A stretch of 27,914 nucleotides of DNA from Prevotellaceae bacterium (GCA_020636695.1 JACJXJ010000016.1:1-27914); one strand, 5' to 3'. Positions 15,923 through 26,038 are shown, numbered from the stretch's first letter. Numbers and translations are program-made. The notes: generated from the sequence alone by a model not told the origin.

Positions 15923-17195
15923 CTAATATTTCCCACGCAATAAATTGATATCACCACTTAACTTGTATTTTATAGGATTACCTTCATTATCCAATCCGTT
16001 CAGTAGCTTGAATCACATAAATAGTATAGGCTCCAGGACTGCCATTTGTCCATTGATTCACGTCCCATCCAGCCTTTCCGGATCATCAGTGAAGAAAAGA
16101 CTTTTCGTCTCAACGATTAAAAACTGACAATTGTACGATTTCAAAGATTTAAACACCACACGAAAACTCATCATTAATGCCATCGCCATTAGGTGTAAAA
16201 CATTAGGAACATCCAAAGGACGATTCCAACACTTTGACATGTCCAAAGAATCGACATATTCACACGAGGCGGCTACGAAGCGCACTGATCAAACGGATAC
16301 GAACCTGATTCCGTAAATGTATAACGAAAATCACGATTGGTATAACGAATATAACTATTGGGTGACTTAAGATTATAGTAAATGAACCATTCGTAAAAAT
16401 TGGTAGAAATTGGATTCAACGACTCTCAAAATCGACCACCAATGGACCCGAGCCAGAAATATCAGCACCAGAACGTTCTAATTTCATTCTTGGCGGTACG
16501 TTCTCGACACCGTTCCTTTTTACATTGCGCTTCTATAGCAATGGCTTTAGTTATAAGTGAGTTTTGCCATTTGTGGGCAACTATTCATTTTCTGTGGCAT
16601 AAGTGTCAGCTTCGATAACTGTTTGGTGTCGCAAAAGGGCATTTACCACCAACTCGGTAAATGGAGCTGTTTTTTGGTGAAACTTTCCGTCATTGGATTC
16701 TCCTGAAGCGTCATCAGCAAACGCTACATTTTGATAACGTATAGTAAATAAGACGAGGCAAATGGTTACAACCTTATTTTTATCTTGATAAGTCAAATCA
16801 GTGCCGTGAAGTAGGTAAATTAATTTAATATGCTCACATTTGTAATCAGCCTCTACCACGGTTAACGACGCAATAGTAATGGGATATTTTTGTAATCAAT
16901 GACCCAAACAAAAGTAAGGGCTACATTATTGATTTTCAATATATAGCCAGTTACATCTTCAAGCGAAATAGTTTTGAATTGCTTGTAAAACTGACTATCA
17001 AATGTTTGCCACTGAGTACAGTTTCAGTCCCCGGCATTTCTGTTAATGCGAAATGCCATTTAACACATAAGCATAATGCATCCAAATTATCTACATCTGG
17101 TCTTATGTAAATAAGCATTATCAGACGACACAGAAAATTGTGCATTTACCCAAGAGCAAAGAAAACAAAAGCAGACTAAAATCAGTTTTTTTTAT
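15923..17195 (-). pseudogene. Type IX-secreted protein with gliding-motility CHU_C C-terminal domain, frame-broken
   Basis: A signal peptide (KKLILVCFCFLCSWVNAQ) is readable from about 17195. Then come FSVSSDNAYLHKT, VEADYKCEHIKLI, YQNVAFADDASGE, KTAPFTELVVNA, LERSGADISGSGPLVVDFES and IRYTNRDFRYTFTESGSY. The C-terminus in mixed frames is DVPNV-PNGDGINDEFRVVFKS, LKSYNCQ-FN-W, TDDPEKGWDG and YKLSGDINLLRGKY. That is the CHU_C/type B sorting domain that sends proteins through the type IX secretion system across the outer membrane, preceded by what look like Ig/PKD-like modules. At about 424 codons it is short for such proteins. The stop TAG at 15925 directly follows the expected C-terminal residues. 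It is part of the error-dense tract. The partner or substrate is unknown. Confidence 0.75.
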
Positions 17196-17211
17196 AAATC
17201 TGTTATAGTAA

Positions 17212-17244
17212 AAAGAGGCGGCTTGCCCAAACATACGCCTCTTT
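17212..17244 (-). terminator. Intrinsic terminator of the acyl-CoA synthetase gene
   Basis: Perfect 9-bp GC-rich arms AAAGAGGCG (17212-17220) and CGCCTCTTT (17236-17244) enclose a 15-base loop. On the minus strand the hairpin runs straight into TTTTT. It lies 14 bases past the stop at 17259. Its perfection contrasts with the damaged frames around it. Confidence 0.85.
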
Positions 17245-17258
17245 ATATATTCAAATAG

Positions 17259-19045
17259 TTACGCAAACAATTTTTCGATTTGTTTCAGCGTACATTTTTT
17301 CGACAACGTTGCGTTTTACTTTTTAACGTAGGAATTCGCAATTATTTTGTGTCCACTCGTCGGCAATCAGTTCAAAACGTTTAATATGTTCCCAGTCACC
17401 AAAATTAGTGTTTAGTTTTTCACCTCTTTGTGATAACGTGCAATAATTTTACATTTTTAATCATCTCTTCGTTATCTGTTAGGTAATTTGATTTTATGTT
17501 TCTTACAAGCTTTTCAAAAAAGACAAAATCAGAACAATTAAAAGCTGCGCAAATTTTTATTTTCACCAAAAAACAACCATGTTTTAATAAACCCAGACTC
17601 ACAGAATTTAGCTTCAATCACTTGTGGATTAATATATTTACCAAATGAGGTTTTAAAAAATATTTTTCAAACGTCCGTGATAACCAATTAAGCTCCATTA
17701 TCAATGCGACCAGTATCACCAGTATGCAACCAACCGTCAGCATCTATCACTTTAGCTGGTAAGTTCTGGGTCTTTGTAATAACCCATCATCACATTATGA
17801 CCACGCGATAAAATTTCATCGTTCGGACCAATTCAATTTGTTCTGTTCCAGGTAATGCATGCCCAATTGATCCAAATCGACGACCACCGCCAGGTAAACG
17901 GTCCATAACCGCAATAATTGGTGACGATTCGCTCGCTTACCAACCTTCAAATACGCGGCATTCCATAGCTGGAAAAAGGCCGACATGAGGGGTTGAATTG
18001 CGGAATCCACCAGACACAACGATATCAAAATTACCTACGCAAAGTGCTGCACGCCATTTTGAATAAATCAACTTATCAGCCAATTTACTTGACGTACATG
18101 ATACCAAGACGATTGTGTCAATCTTGTAATGAGTGTAGCCAAATTAAATGCCCAATAGTCCATTACGTTCATGGAAATGGCAATTTCTTACCGACATATA
18201 CAATTTATCGTATATTTTTCGAGCAAACGAGTTACACAGGTCATGAACGTTGGGTTAATTTCTTTAATGTTATCCGTAATGGTAGAGGCCGAAACTTTCG
18301 GCATAATATACCGAAATACCCAAATACTGATACTAAATAGACCATCACACGCTCATAAGCATGGTACAATGGCAAAGAAACTTAATGCTGTTTTATTCCA
18401 AGATGCAAGCGTATTACGCATTACAGAAAGTTTTGAACCACATTATTATGGCTCAACATCACTCCTTTAGGATTTACCAGTAGTTCCAGACTTGTAAATA
18501 ATATCGGTGGCCATATCCATTTTATCGATACCATGCCATGATTTTCTGCACCAACTGTCTGGTTTTGGATGTGCTTTGCCGAACTCAACCATTTGGTCGA
18601 AATAAGGATAAATACCTTGATCTGAAACGTATAAACATATCAGATGGACTTCACTTCTGACAAAATAGGCTCTCTATTTTGGTACGCAGTTCTTTTCCTT
18701 TCAATAAAAAATTAATTTTATTTCAGCATGATTTAAAATATATTTGTAGCTCATTTGACTAATGGTAGGATAAATTGGTACACTAATAGCGCCACACTGC
18801 ATCACAGCCATATCGAGCAGTATTCCAATCTGGACGATTAGAACTAATAATAGCAACCTTGTCACCCGGAACTATACCAAGCTCCAATTGGAAACACATA
18901 AGATAAATTATTAACTGTTTCCAACATATTGTTGAATACTGATTTTAATCCATTCGCCATTACGTTTGGCTGCCAATGCTGCATCTTGATTTGGATGATG
19001 CTCCAAATAGTATGGCAGCAAGTCGATAAGACGTGTTACTTCCAT
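17259..19045 (-). pseudogene. fadD: Long-chain fatty-acid-CoA ligase (AMP-forming), frame-broken
   Basis: The ATG at 19045 begins MEVTRLIDLLPYYLEHHPNQ. Then, in shifting frames, come RNGEWIKISIQQYV, LGIVPGDKVAIISSNRPDWN, QCGAISVPIYPTISQMSYKY, ILNHAEIKLIF, the AMP-binding loop DIIYKSGTTG-(P)KG, GSIGHALPGTE, NDEILSRGHNVMMGYYKDPE, VIDADGWLHTGDTGRID and the C-terminal LKQIEKLFA. The enzyme activates fatty acids with ATP and CoA. The IYPTIS..Y.YILNHAE wording is typical of the bacterial long-chain acyl-CoA synthetase group of about 600 residues; the span of 1787 bases fits. A perfect promoter lies at 19132-19100 and a terminator at 17212-17244, so it is a single-gene unit. The gene symbol is by function only. 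Confidence 0.87.
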
Positions 19046-19099
19046 AATTTTAATAAGTTAAATTGTTTTGGTTTTCCACCAATTTTCGAGAAACGTATG

Positions 19100-19132
19100 C
19101 AAATGTAAGAATTATTTTAATATAGGATCAAA
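19100..19132 (-). promoter_or_regulatory. Promoter of the acyl-CoA synthetase gene
   Basis: Minus-strand TTTG (19132-19129), a 21-base spacer and TACATTTG (19107-19100) match the Bacteroidota consensus exactly. Transcription would begin near 19094, about 50 bases before the ATG at 19045. Its -33 region is also the T-tract of the upstream gene's terminator. Confidence 0.75.
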
Positions 19133-19168
19133 AAAAAGAGAAGTTTTCAACAAACAAGCTCTCTTTTT
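19133..19168 (-). terminator. Intrinsic terminator of the unknown gene upstream of fadD
   Basis: Arms AAAAAGAGA (19133-19141) and TCTCTTTTT (19160-19168) form a 9-bp stem with an 18-base loop. On the minus strand the right arm continues into a T-tract (TTTTTTT to 19131) and then GATCC. Confidence 0.6.
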
Positions 19169-19189
19169 ATACACACTCTTTTTTAACAG

Positions 19190-19953
19190 GATACTACGTC
19201 CACTCTGATAAACGTAAATGGACGGACCTAAATAAAATGGTACAGGTTGTTTAATATCTGTACAATAGGTACTTTCACTTTGAATGAATGTAGTAATATC
19301 CATTGAGGATGATATTTTATATTGATATAAAATCACTGGTAGTTTACTGACAGCTGAAACAGAGCTAATGTCAAATGAGTAACATTATCCGCGTCTGCCC
19401 TGCCTAGATCTAACTTTTCGATTAGTGTCTAAATTCTAAATTAATCACTGAATCAGGCACTGTTTCTGTACTCAAATAGTTACGCGAAGTAAAGTTGTGT
19501 TGTTAATAGTTCCCACCTGTAATATTGATACATCATATTAAAGGTAATTGCCACTTACCCAACCACCATTACATTTGTAGGATCGTTACTGAGACTATCA
19601 TCTTTGATTGGTGGATGTGAATATCAAACAGACTCATGTAGGAACAGACTGAATGTAACGCACATCGACCACATACGTGTAACCTCTTTTTTTCTGGGTA
19701 CAGTAAATTGAATTCCACATAACAACGTCCTCCCAGTAAAGAATCAGGATAAGATCAAGTGTATAACTCGGCACAAAAGTAGTAGATCATCATCAGCATA
19801 CAAATCCATAATTGTTGATCTTGAGCACGTTGAGCTGTCCACACGGCAATGATATCAACAGGTTCTGACTTGATTCAACGATGGGTAAACATTAGAACAT
19901 TAATGCCAATAAAGCCACCAGAACATGATACAAATCGGTATGATTTTATTCAT
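19190..19953 (-). pseudogene. Unknown protein with hydrophobic N-terminus, frame-broken
   Basis: An ATG at 19953 gives MNKIIPICIMF and, after a likely lost base, more hydrophobic residues, so a signal peptide or membrane anchor is probable. Further readable pieces in mixed frames are VEFNLLYPEKKR, SLSNDPTNVMVVG and ILYQYKISSSMDITTFIQSE, with an end near 19190 just before the terminator hairpin. I do not recognise the family. The length would be about 250 residues. Codon choice and AT content look like the neighbours. Because every frame is broken, the exact end and all residues are uncertain. Confidence 0.4.
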
Positions 19954-20145
19954 AAGTCTATCAAATTAAAATGTAGTTTACGATTAATATGATGCAGATT
20001 TAGATACAAACGCTAAACCAATTGTAAGGTTATTTGTTATGTCATAAAGAACAAGATATACGCAAATAGATAACGTATTTTTTACAGTTAAACAATCGTC
20101 ATTGATACATTTTTTTGTAATTTAGTGGCTTCAAAAACATAATAA

Positions 20146-22966
20146 ATGACAGATGATGACATTTTTCTGGAACAACTAGCACAGAGATATTACCACCTTT
20201 ACGGAGAACATGGGAATTCGCCTTTGTCTTCCCTAATCGCCGTGCGGGTTTATTTTTCCGCAAGGCATTAGCTAAAGTGGCTAACCAACCCCTATTTGCT
20301 CCTGATATTGTAGCCATCAATGATCTTTTTTTGAAGGAATCAACTCTACTTCGACCGATAAAAATTACGTTGTTATTTACCCTGTACCATAGCTTTAAAA
20401 AGTAATAAGCGAAGAAACATTTGATACTTTCCTGTTTTTAGGTGATATGCTATTATCTGATTTCAATGAAATAGATAAATATCTCATAGATGCCAAACAA
20501 CTATTCCAGAATATCAGTGATATTAAAGATATCGAAGGCGATTTAAGCCGGATGAGTGATGAACAAAAAGCAATTATTAAGCAATTTGGGGCTGCTTTCT
20601 TAAAAAGAACATGGGCGAAATCTCGAAACACAATTCGTGGAAATGTGGAGCGGTTTATTTAACCTATACAACACATTCCGAGATGATTTACGAGACAAGG
20701 CATTGGTTACGATGGCATGATTTTTAGAGACGTAGCCGAAAGTAAAAAGCACCTTTATGAGTAACCACAAACGAGTTATTCTTTGTTGGTTTTATCGCCC
20801 TCACAGCCACCGAAGAACAAATTTTCAAAAAGTACCAACAATTGGGCATTGGCGATTATTATTTTGATTATCAATCCTGAGATTAGAATATAGGAAATTT
20901 CGCCAAACAATTTATACAGAAAAGCGAAGCCAAATTTCATTCGTTGAATTTCAATTGACGAACCAACACCAATTCTGATAGAGCCATGAGAATTGATAGC
21001 TATACCTTCAGATGGTCAAAACGAAGCAAGTGTACACTATTTTAGAGAGCTAAACAAACAAGTGGAATAAGTTGGACTTAAAACAGCCATTGTTTTCCGA
21101 CGAACAGTTGCTAATTCCTATGTTACATTCTATTCCGAAAGTATTGAAGACGATTAATATAACCCATGGGTTAATCCTTTGTCGCTCACAACCAATAGCA
21201 CTCATGGATCACTGTAGCCGCCTTGCAAAAATGGTCGTTTGATAGATGGAACAGCCATATTTTATTACAAACATGTTTGGCAATTCTCAACCATCCTTAC
21301 ATTGTAGATTATGCGAAATTCATGACGTAGAACAAATGACGCAAAAAATTCACAAAGACAATTTATTTTAGTCAGCGACGTGAATTAAATAAGAATACAT
21401 TGTTCGATGCCTTATTTGCGCCTTATCATCAGGAAACGAAGCGAATTCATCGCCTATTTTTCAACCATTACACAATTGGCTGTCCTGAATCTTATAGGTG
21501 ATGTAAACAGATAGATGGAATATCAGAATTTTTTACTCATTATCAGCAGCTATCAATCGTTTGGAGGACAACCTAAAACAGACACATGTAAGCCTTTCAA
21601 CCGATGTTACATTTTTTCAAATTATTGAAACAACTCACGAGCAATATCCATTGCTTTCAAAAAGCGAACCACCTGCAGAAGGATTACAACTTATGGGCAC
21701 TTTTTGAAACCCAAAGTGCTTAGATTTCGATAATTTGATTATCACCTCGCCTTAACGAAGGAGTTTTTCCGTAAAAACAGCAATCCATCCGGTAATTCCT
21801 TACAGCTTTACGTCAGCATTCGGACTGCCAACTTACGAATATCACGATGCACTTTTGCGTATAATTTCTATCGCATGATTTACCGCAAAACGTGTATTTC
21901 TACTCTACGATTCGCGTTACCGATGGACAACACGGAGAATTGAGTCAAGCGTTGTCCCAATTAGAATATCTATACCAAAGTTCCAATAGTCCATAAGTCT
22001 GTTAGTTATAGTGTATCATCAAACAAAACAGAACCTATTGAAATTACTAAGGATGAACGAATTTTAGAACAATTAACTCAGTTTACACAGCCCAATTCGG
22101 ATAAAGCCATTGCTGCAAGCGATATCAATAATTACATTGATTGTCCACTACGTTTTTATTTTTTCTAAAATGAGGTAACATTAACTCCTCCTGATGCTGT
22201 GAGTGAATCCATAGAATCGAATACATTTGGTACACTATTCCACTCTGTTATGGAGTCAATATACAAACCATACAAAGGACAAATTGTCATTAACAAAGAA
22301 ATTATCAAAGGATTTTATTCAAGATACAATTTCGTTAGATAATTACATCCCAGCATTCAATAAAACGTTTACAAAAACAAAACCAAAATATGCCGCTTTT
22401 AAGTGAAATTTACTAATTGCCAATATCATAAAAGCATACGTGATACAAACCTTGCAATTTGATGAACGGAATGCGCACCTTTTTCTATATCGCTAGAGAC
22501 GAATTATCGCCAATAACACTTGCACATATTAGAAAATGGGCTGTCGGTAAATCTCAGAATTATTGACCGAGTAGACGAACAGTAAACGTGACACATATTG
22601 TCGATTATAAAACGAGGGAACAGTTAGCACTATGAATTTCGAAGATATTATACGATTTGTTTGATAGCACGAATAATAAAGACTAAAGCTGTATTACAGA
22701 CGTTCTTCTACGCCATGTTGTATCAGCTCAATAATGAAGACAGCACAACACTAAAAACCGTAATGTTATAGTTTACAGAGACCTCGAAAATTACCAAATT
22801 ACATACCATCAAAAAGTGAAAAGGATATTGTAACAGATTACAGTGTATTCAATCTTTTTGAAGAAGGTTTGACAAATTTGTTTATCAGATATTTTCGATT
22901 TCAAAACCGTTACACAATACAATGGATACAAACCATGTGAATATTAATTTTCGAAATTTAATGTAA
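20146..22966 (+). pseudogene. AddB-like PD-(D/E)XK nuclease family protein, frame-broken
   Basis: The start at 20146 gives MTDDDIFLEQLAQRYYHLYG, then FPNRRAGLFFRKAL and PDIVAINDLF. A clean stretch follows (20447-20660: LLSDFNEIDKYLIDAKQLF and so on). Next come PMLHSIPKSIEDINITMGYPL, SDINNYIDCPLRFYF, NTFGTLFHSVMESIY, LRIIDRVDE and THIVDYKT. The layout matches Bacteroidota AddB-type proteins of about 950 residues: a UvrD-like helicase fold without a Walker A lysine loop, then a RecB-type nuclease domain whose catalytic D and K are in RVD and DYKT. AddAB processes double-strand breaks for recombination. The CxxC cluster expected near the end is unreadable (PCEY remains). An addA partner is not in the window. 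The span of 2821 bases fits a full-length gene with indels. Confidence 0.78.
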
Positions 22967-23006
22967 CCGCTATTGAACTAAACACTTTTTTTGATTCTAT
23001 TTATAA

Positions 23007-23037
23007 TTGTTTTATCAAACCAAAAAAATTAACTTTG
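23007..23037 (+). promoter_or_regulatory. pepT promoter
   Basis: TTG (23007-23009), a 20-base spacer and TAACTTTG (23030-23037) match the Bacteroidota primary promoter. Transcription would begin near 23043, about 29 bases before the pepT ATG at 23072. gcvT, 27 bases after pepT, is probably on the same transcript. Confidence 0.65.
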
Positions 23038-23071
23038 CAATCATAACAACAACCTTAAAATAAAGCATTAG

Positions 23072-24281
23072 ATGACGCTTACTGAACGCTTTTTAAAGTA
23101 CGTATCATTTGCCACCACTTCTGACGACACAACAGGACTTACGCCAAGCTCTTCCTGGACAAATGATTTTCGAAATTACTTAGTGGAAGAACTCAAAACA
23201 ATTGGGTTAAAAGACGCTGAAGTTGATAAAAACGGCTACGTAATGGCTACATTAATAGCCAATTCCTGATAAAATTACCAACTTTAGGTTTTATAGCCCA
23301 TTTGGACACTGCTCCTGATATGACTGGAAACATGTGCAGCCAGCATTGTGGAAAAAATACAACGGCAACGATATTTTACTGAATGCTGAAGATGCTATTG
23401 TTTATCGACTGAACAATTTCCAGAACTCCAAACCTATGTAGGACAAGATTTAATTACATCAACGGACGCATACCTTGGTGCCGACGACAAAGCTGGTAAT
23501 CGCTAAAATCATGACTGCTATGGATTATTTAGTAAACATCCTGAAATAAAACATGGCAAAGTGCGTGTAGCGTTTACACCTGATGAAGAAATCGTCAAGG
23601 ACCTCACCATTTTCGATGTTGAGAAATTTGGTGCCGACTGGGCTTATACCATGGATGGGAAAGAGTAGCGAATTAGAATATGAAAATTTCAAGTACAGCT
23701 TCGGCGAAAATCACATTCAAAGGACGCAATGTGCATCCGGGTTATGCTAAACACAAAATGCTCAATTCCATGCGTGTAGCGCACAATTTGCCACCATGCT
23801 CCACGCCACTGAAACCCTTCAGAAACATACGCAAAATTACGAAGGTTTTTATCATTTAGTTGGATCGAGGCGATGTGGAAAGTTCTACACCTTGACATCA
23901 TTCGCGATCATGAGTGCTCGTTTTTGAAAGCCGCAAAGCCGAAATGCAGCATTTAGTAAATAAAATAAATGCCGAATTTGGAGCTGGCTACAGCGAAGTG
24001 TGAATTGAAAGATCAATACTACAATATAGCGCGAAAAAATTGAACCAGTGATGCATATTATCGACTTGGCGTTTGCTGCTATGGAAGCTGCAGGCGTAAA
24101 ACCTCAAGTAAAACCAATTCGTGGTGGCACAGATGGCGCACAATTATCGTTTAAAGGACTTCCCTGCCCTAATATTTTTGCAGGCGGGCATAATTTCCAC
24201 GGTCGTTACGAATTTGTGCCTATTCAATCGATGGAAAAAGCAACAGAAGTTATTCTCAATATTGTAAAAATGGTAAAATAA
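23072..24281 (+). pseudogene. pepT: Peptidase T (tripeptide aminopeptidase), frame-broken
   Basis: PepT is a cytosolic di-zinc M20 peptidase that removes the N-terminal residue from tripeptides. The first 65 codons are clean (MTLTERFLKYVSFATTSDDT to MATLIANS). Then, through shifting frames, come LGFIAHLDTAPDMTG (zinc-binding HxD), DAYLGADDKAGIAKIM, VAFTPDEEI, ADWAYTMDG, ITFKGRNVHPGYAKHKMLNS and YEGFYHLVG. From 24048 a clean end follows (AAMEAAGVKPQVKPIRGGTD, NIFAGGHNFHGRYEFVPIQS). All expected M20 ligand motifs are present in some frame. The 1210-base span is close to the usual length of about 405 codons. It ends 27 bases before gcvT. The last lesion is near 24027, the right edge of the damaged tract. 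Confidence 0.9.
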
Positions 24282-24308
24282 ACAGCATTTAAGTTGTAAT
24301 AAAAAACT

Positions 24309-25397
24309 ATGAAAACAACTCCATTTACAGATATTCACATCGCTCTAGGTGCTAAAATGCACGAATTTGCAGGGTATAATATGCCTATTGAGTACAGTAC
24401 TGGCATTATAGACGAACACATGACTGTGGTAAACGGTGTCGGTGTGTTTGATGTATCGCACATGGGCGAATTCTGGGTAAAAGGACCGAAGGCTCTTCCA
24501 TTTTTACAAAAAGTGTGTAGCAACGATATCACAGCAATTCCAATTGGCAAAGCGCAATACAACTGTTTTCCAAATGGTAAAGGTGGTATTGTGGACGATT
24601 TAATTGTATACCACTACGAAACCGAAAAATATCTACTGGTAGTAAATGCTGCCAATATTGATAAAGACTGGGAATGGGTGAATGCCAATAATGCAGAAGG
24701 CGCCATACTCGAAAATGCATCGGACAGAATGGCACAACTCGCTATTCAAGGACCTAAAGCTGCGGAATTATTGCAACAATTAACGTCCGTCAACTTAAAC
24801 GAAATACCTTATTATGCCTTTACGACAGGTACATTAGCTGGCGTTGACGATGTGATTATTTCAAATACTGGCTACACGGGAGCTGGCGGTTTTGAACTCT
24901 ACTTCTATCCACAATTTGGCGAACAACTCTGGCACGCCATTTTTGAGGCAGGAAAACCATACGACATTAAACCTATTGGACTTGGCGCACGCGACACGCT
25001 CCGTTTGGAAATGGGCTTTTCGCTCTACGGACACGAAATTGACGATACCACATCGCCTATCGAAGCAGGATTGGGATGGATTACCAAACCTGCCGAAGGT
25101 AAACCCTTAATAGATGGTGATTTATACGTCAGACAACGCGCCGAAGGCGTTTCTCGCAAATTGATAGGTTTTGAATTGATAGACCGCGGCATTCCACGTG
25201 CCGACTACGAACTTACGGATGGAAAAGGAACTGTTATCGGTCGCGTAACATCTGGAACCATGTCGCCAACACGTAAAATTGGCATTGGATTGGGTTACGT
25301 ACAAACATCATACGCCAAAATAGGCACCGAAATCGCGGTATCTATACGCAACAAAGAGCTGAAAGCAATCGTTGTAAAACCTCCGTTTAGAAAGTAA
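24309..25397 (+). CDS. gcvT: Aminomethyltransferase (glycine cleavage T protein)
   Basis: The 362-residue T protein transfers the methylene group from the aminomethyl-lipoyl H protein to tetrahydrofolate, releasing ammonia. The start MKTTPFTDIHIALGAKMHEF and the motifs FDVSHMGEF (47-55), GGIVDDLIVY (catalytic Asp96), ISNTGYTGAGGFELYF, GLGARDTLRLEMGF and TSGTMSPTRKIGIGLGYV are all canonical. The frame is intact, in contrast to the tract just upstream. There is no Shine-Dalgarno, as for its neighbours. gcvP and gcvH are not in the window, a common arrangement in Bacteroidota. It probably shares the pepT transcript and ends at a strong terminator. Confidence 0.97.
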   Translation: MKTTPFTDIHIALGAKMHEFAGYNMPIEYSTGIIDEHMTVVNGVGVFDVSHMGEFWVKGPKALPFLQKVCSNDITAIPIGKAQYNCFPNGKGGIVDDLIVYHYETEKYLLVVNAANIDKDWEWVNANNAEGAILENASDRMAQLAIQGPKAAELLQQLTSVNLNEIPYYAFTTGTLAGVDDVIISNTGYTGAGGFELYFYPQFGEQLWHAIFEAGKPYDIKPIGLGARDTLRLEMGFSLYGHEIDDTTSPIEAGLGWITKPAEGKPLIDGDLYVRQRAEGVSRKLIGFELIDRGIPRADYELTDGKGTVIGRVTSGTMSPTRKIGIGLGYVQTSYAKIGTEIAVSIRNKELKAIVVKPPFRK

Positions 25398-25413
25398 ACC
25401 AACTAATATTGAC

Positions 25414-25451
25414 GTAAAAAACGCATTGAACCAAATCAATGCGTTTTTTAC
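25414..25451. terminator. Strong bidirectional intrinsic terminator after gcvT
   Basis: Perfect 16-bp arms GTAAAAAACGCATTGA (25414-25429) and its complement (25436-25451) enclose a 6-base loop. With T-runs on both strands it can end gcvT from the left and the minus-strand two-gene islet from the right. Confidence 0.92.
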
Positions 25452-25490
25452 TTACTATTTTTAATCTCCTTGTTTTGTGTCGTATAAACC

Positions 25491-25727
25491 TCAATGCGTT
25501 AAATCCGGACTTCTTTTTATAAAGTCTTCTTTCCCATGTTGTGTTATTTCTACGTTATACTCATCTATATAACGAATACAATCTTGATTAAATAGATTAT
25601 CACAAATAACCTTTATATCACTAGCTAAGGAATCACTATTTAGATCAGGACAAATACTAACTGACCCTGGATTGTGAAATAAGTACATAAGTACGTTATA
25701 TTCATCTTGTCTCTCTTCTATTGGCAT
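25491..25727 (-). CDS. Small hypothetical protein, possibly winged-helix (78 aa)
   Basis: This acidic 78-residue protein begins MPIEERQDEYNVLMYLFHNP. The pattern of a helix (EYNVLMYLFHN), a second helix (SLASDIKVICDNLFNQD), then CIRYID and VEITQHGKEDFIKR resembles a small winged-helix fold (helix, helix, strand, ITxxGkxfi wing), but the similarity is only in shape. It has no signal peptide. It starts two bases after the stop of the 102-aa gene, so the pair is almost certainly one operon. The sequence is visibly more AT-rich than gcvT and mtaB on either side, which suggests an acquired islet. No function is assigned. Confidence 0.6.
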   Translation of the reverse strand: MPIEERQDEYNVLMYLFHNPGSVSICPDLNSDSLASDIKVICDNLFNQDCIRYIDEYNVEITQHGKEDFIKRSPDLTH

Positions 25728-25729
25728 AA

Positions 25730-26038
25730 TTATTCTTTGATCAATTTATTATTAAGCTGATCATATCTTATTTTTGTTTGTTTATCTGAATCTATAACTA
25801 TTAATTCGCCTGCCAAGGAGCCATCTGGTTGTTTTACATGTCCGGGTAAAGTAGAATTTGGTATTAAAATTCCTTGTTTATTAAAGAAACAACAATATCC
25901 ATTTCCCGAGTTATTCGCATAAAATACTTGTATTGCATCATTATAATTGACATCCTCGCAGTCATAATCCTCCGTAATCTTAAAGATTGTTTTCGTAACA
26001 TCAGGGAATCCATCTTTAATATCTTCTTCATTTCCCAT
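25730..26038 (-). CDS. Small acidic hypothetical protein (102 aa), first gene of a two-gene islet
   Basis: The 102-residue acidic protein begins MGNEEDIKDGFPDVTKTIFK and contains an N-terminal helix, then probable strands (AIQVFYANNSGNGYCCFFNK, GILIPNSTL, AGELIVIDSD) and a closing lysine-rich tail. It has a Cys-Cys pair but no clear metal site. I do not recognise it. AAAGGAGGT lies eight bases before the ATG, a strong Shine-Dalgarno unusual for this phylum, and it fixes the start. The second gene follows after two bases. Two compact co-transcribed unknown genes between a terminator and a housekeeping gene could be a toxin/antitoxin-like, immunity or regulatory pair, but nothing in the sequence decides. 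Confidence 0.62.
   Translation of the reverse strand: MGNEEDIKDGFPDVTKTIFKITEDYDCEDVNYNDAIQVFYANNSGNGYCCFFNKQGILIPNSTLPGHVKQPDGSLAGELIVIDSDKQTKIRYDQLNNKLIKE

Larger units (their letters stand above)
13550..24027. other. Error-dense tract: every gene broken by small indels
   Basis: Across about 10.5 kb all nine genes are interrupted many times while remaining recognisable end to end in shifting frames. The edges are sharp: pheS is perfect up to 13549, and pepT is clean after about 24027. Nothing marks the edges as insertion sites, and regulatory hairpins and promoters inside are intact. The pattern fits unpolished long-read or low-coverage sequence. Gene calls inside should be read as likely intact genes in the organism. 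Confidence 0.8.

Noticed and set aside
17251..19485. Shared 14-mer (TCAAATAGTTACGC) at 17251 and near 19472
   Set aside because: One copy is the end of the acyl-CoA synthetase gene and the other is inside a broken gene; no wider similarity, so chance is likely.
13550..24027. Genuine pseudogene graveyard or integrated relic
   Set aside because: Gene order and lengths are preserved, essential genes are included, edges fall inside genes, and regulatory signals are intact; technical error explains this better.
25436..25500. 10-bp direct repeat TCAATGCGTT at 25436 and 25491 flanking the end of the two-gene islet, possible attachment site
   Set aside because: One copy is a terminator arm and the other is the end of a coding frame; no copy is found on the other side of the islet and no integrase is present.
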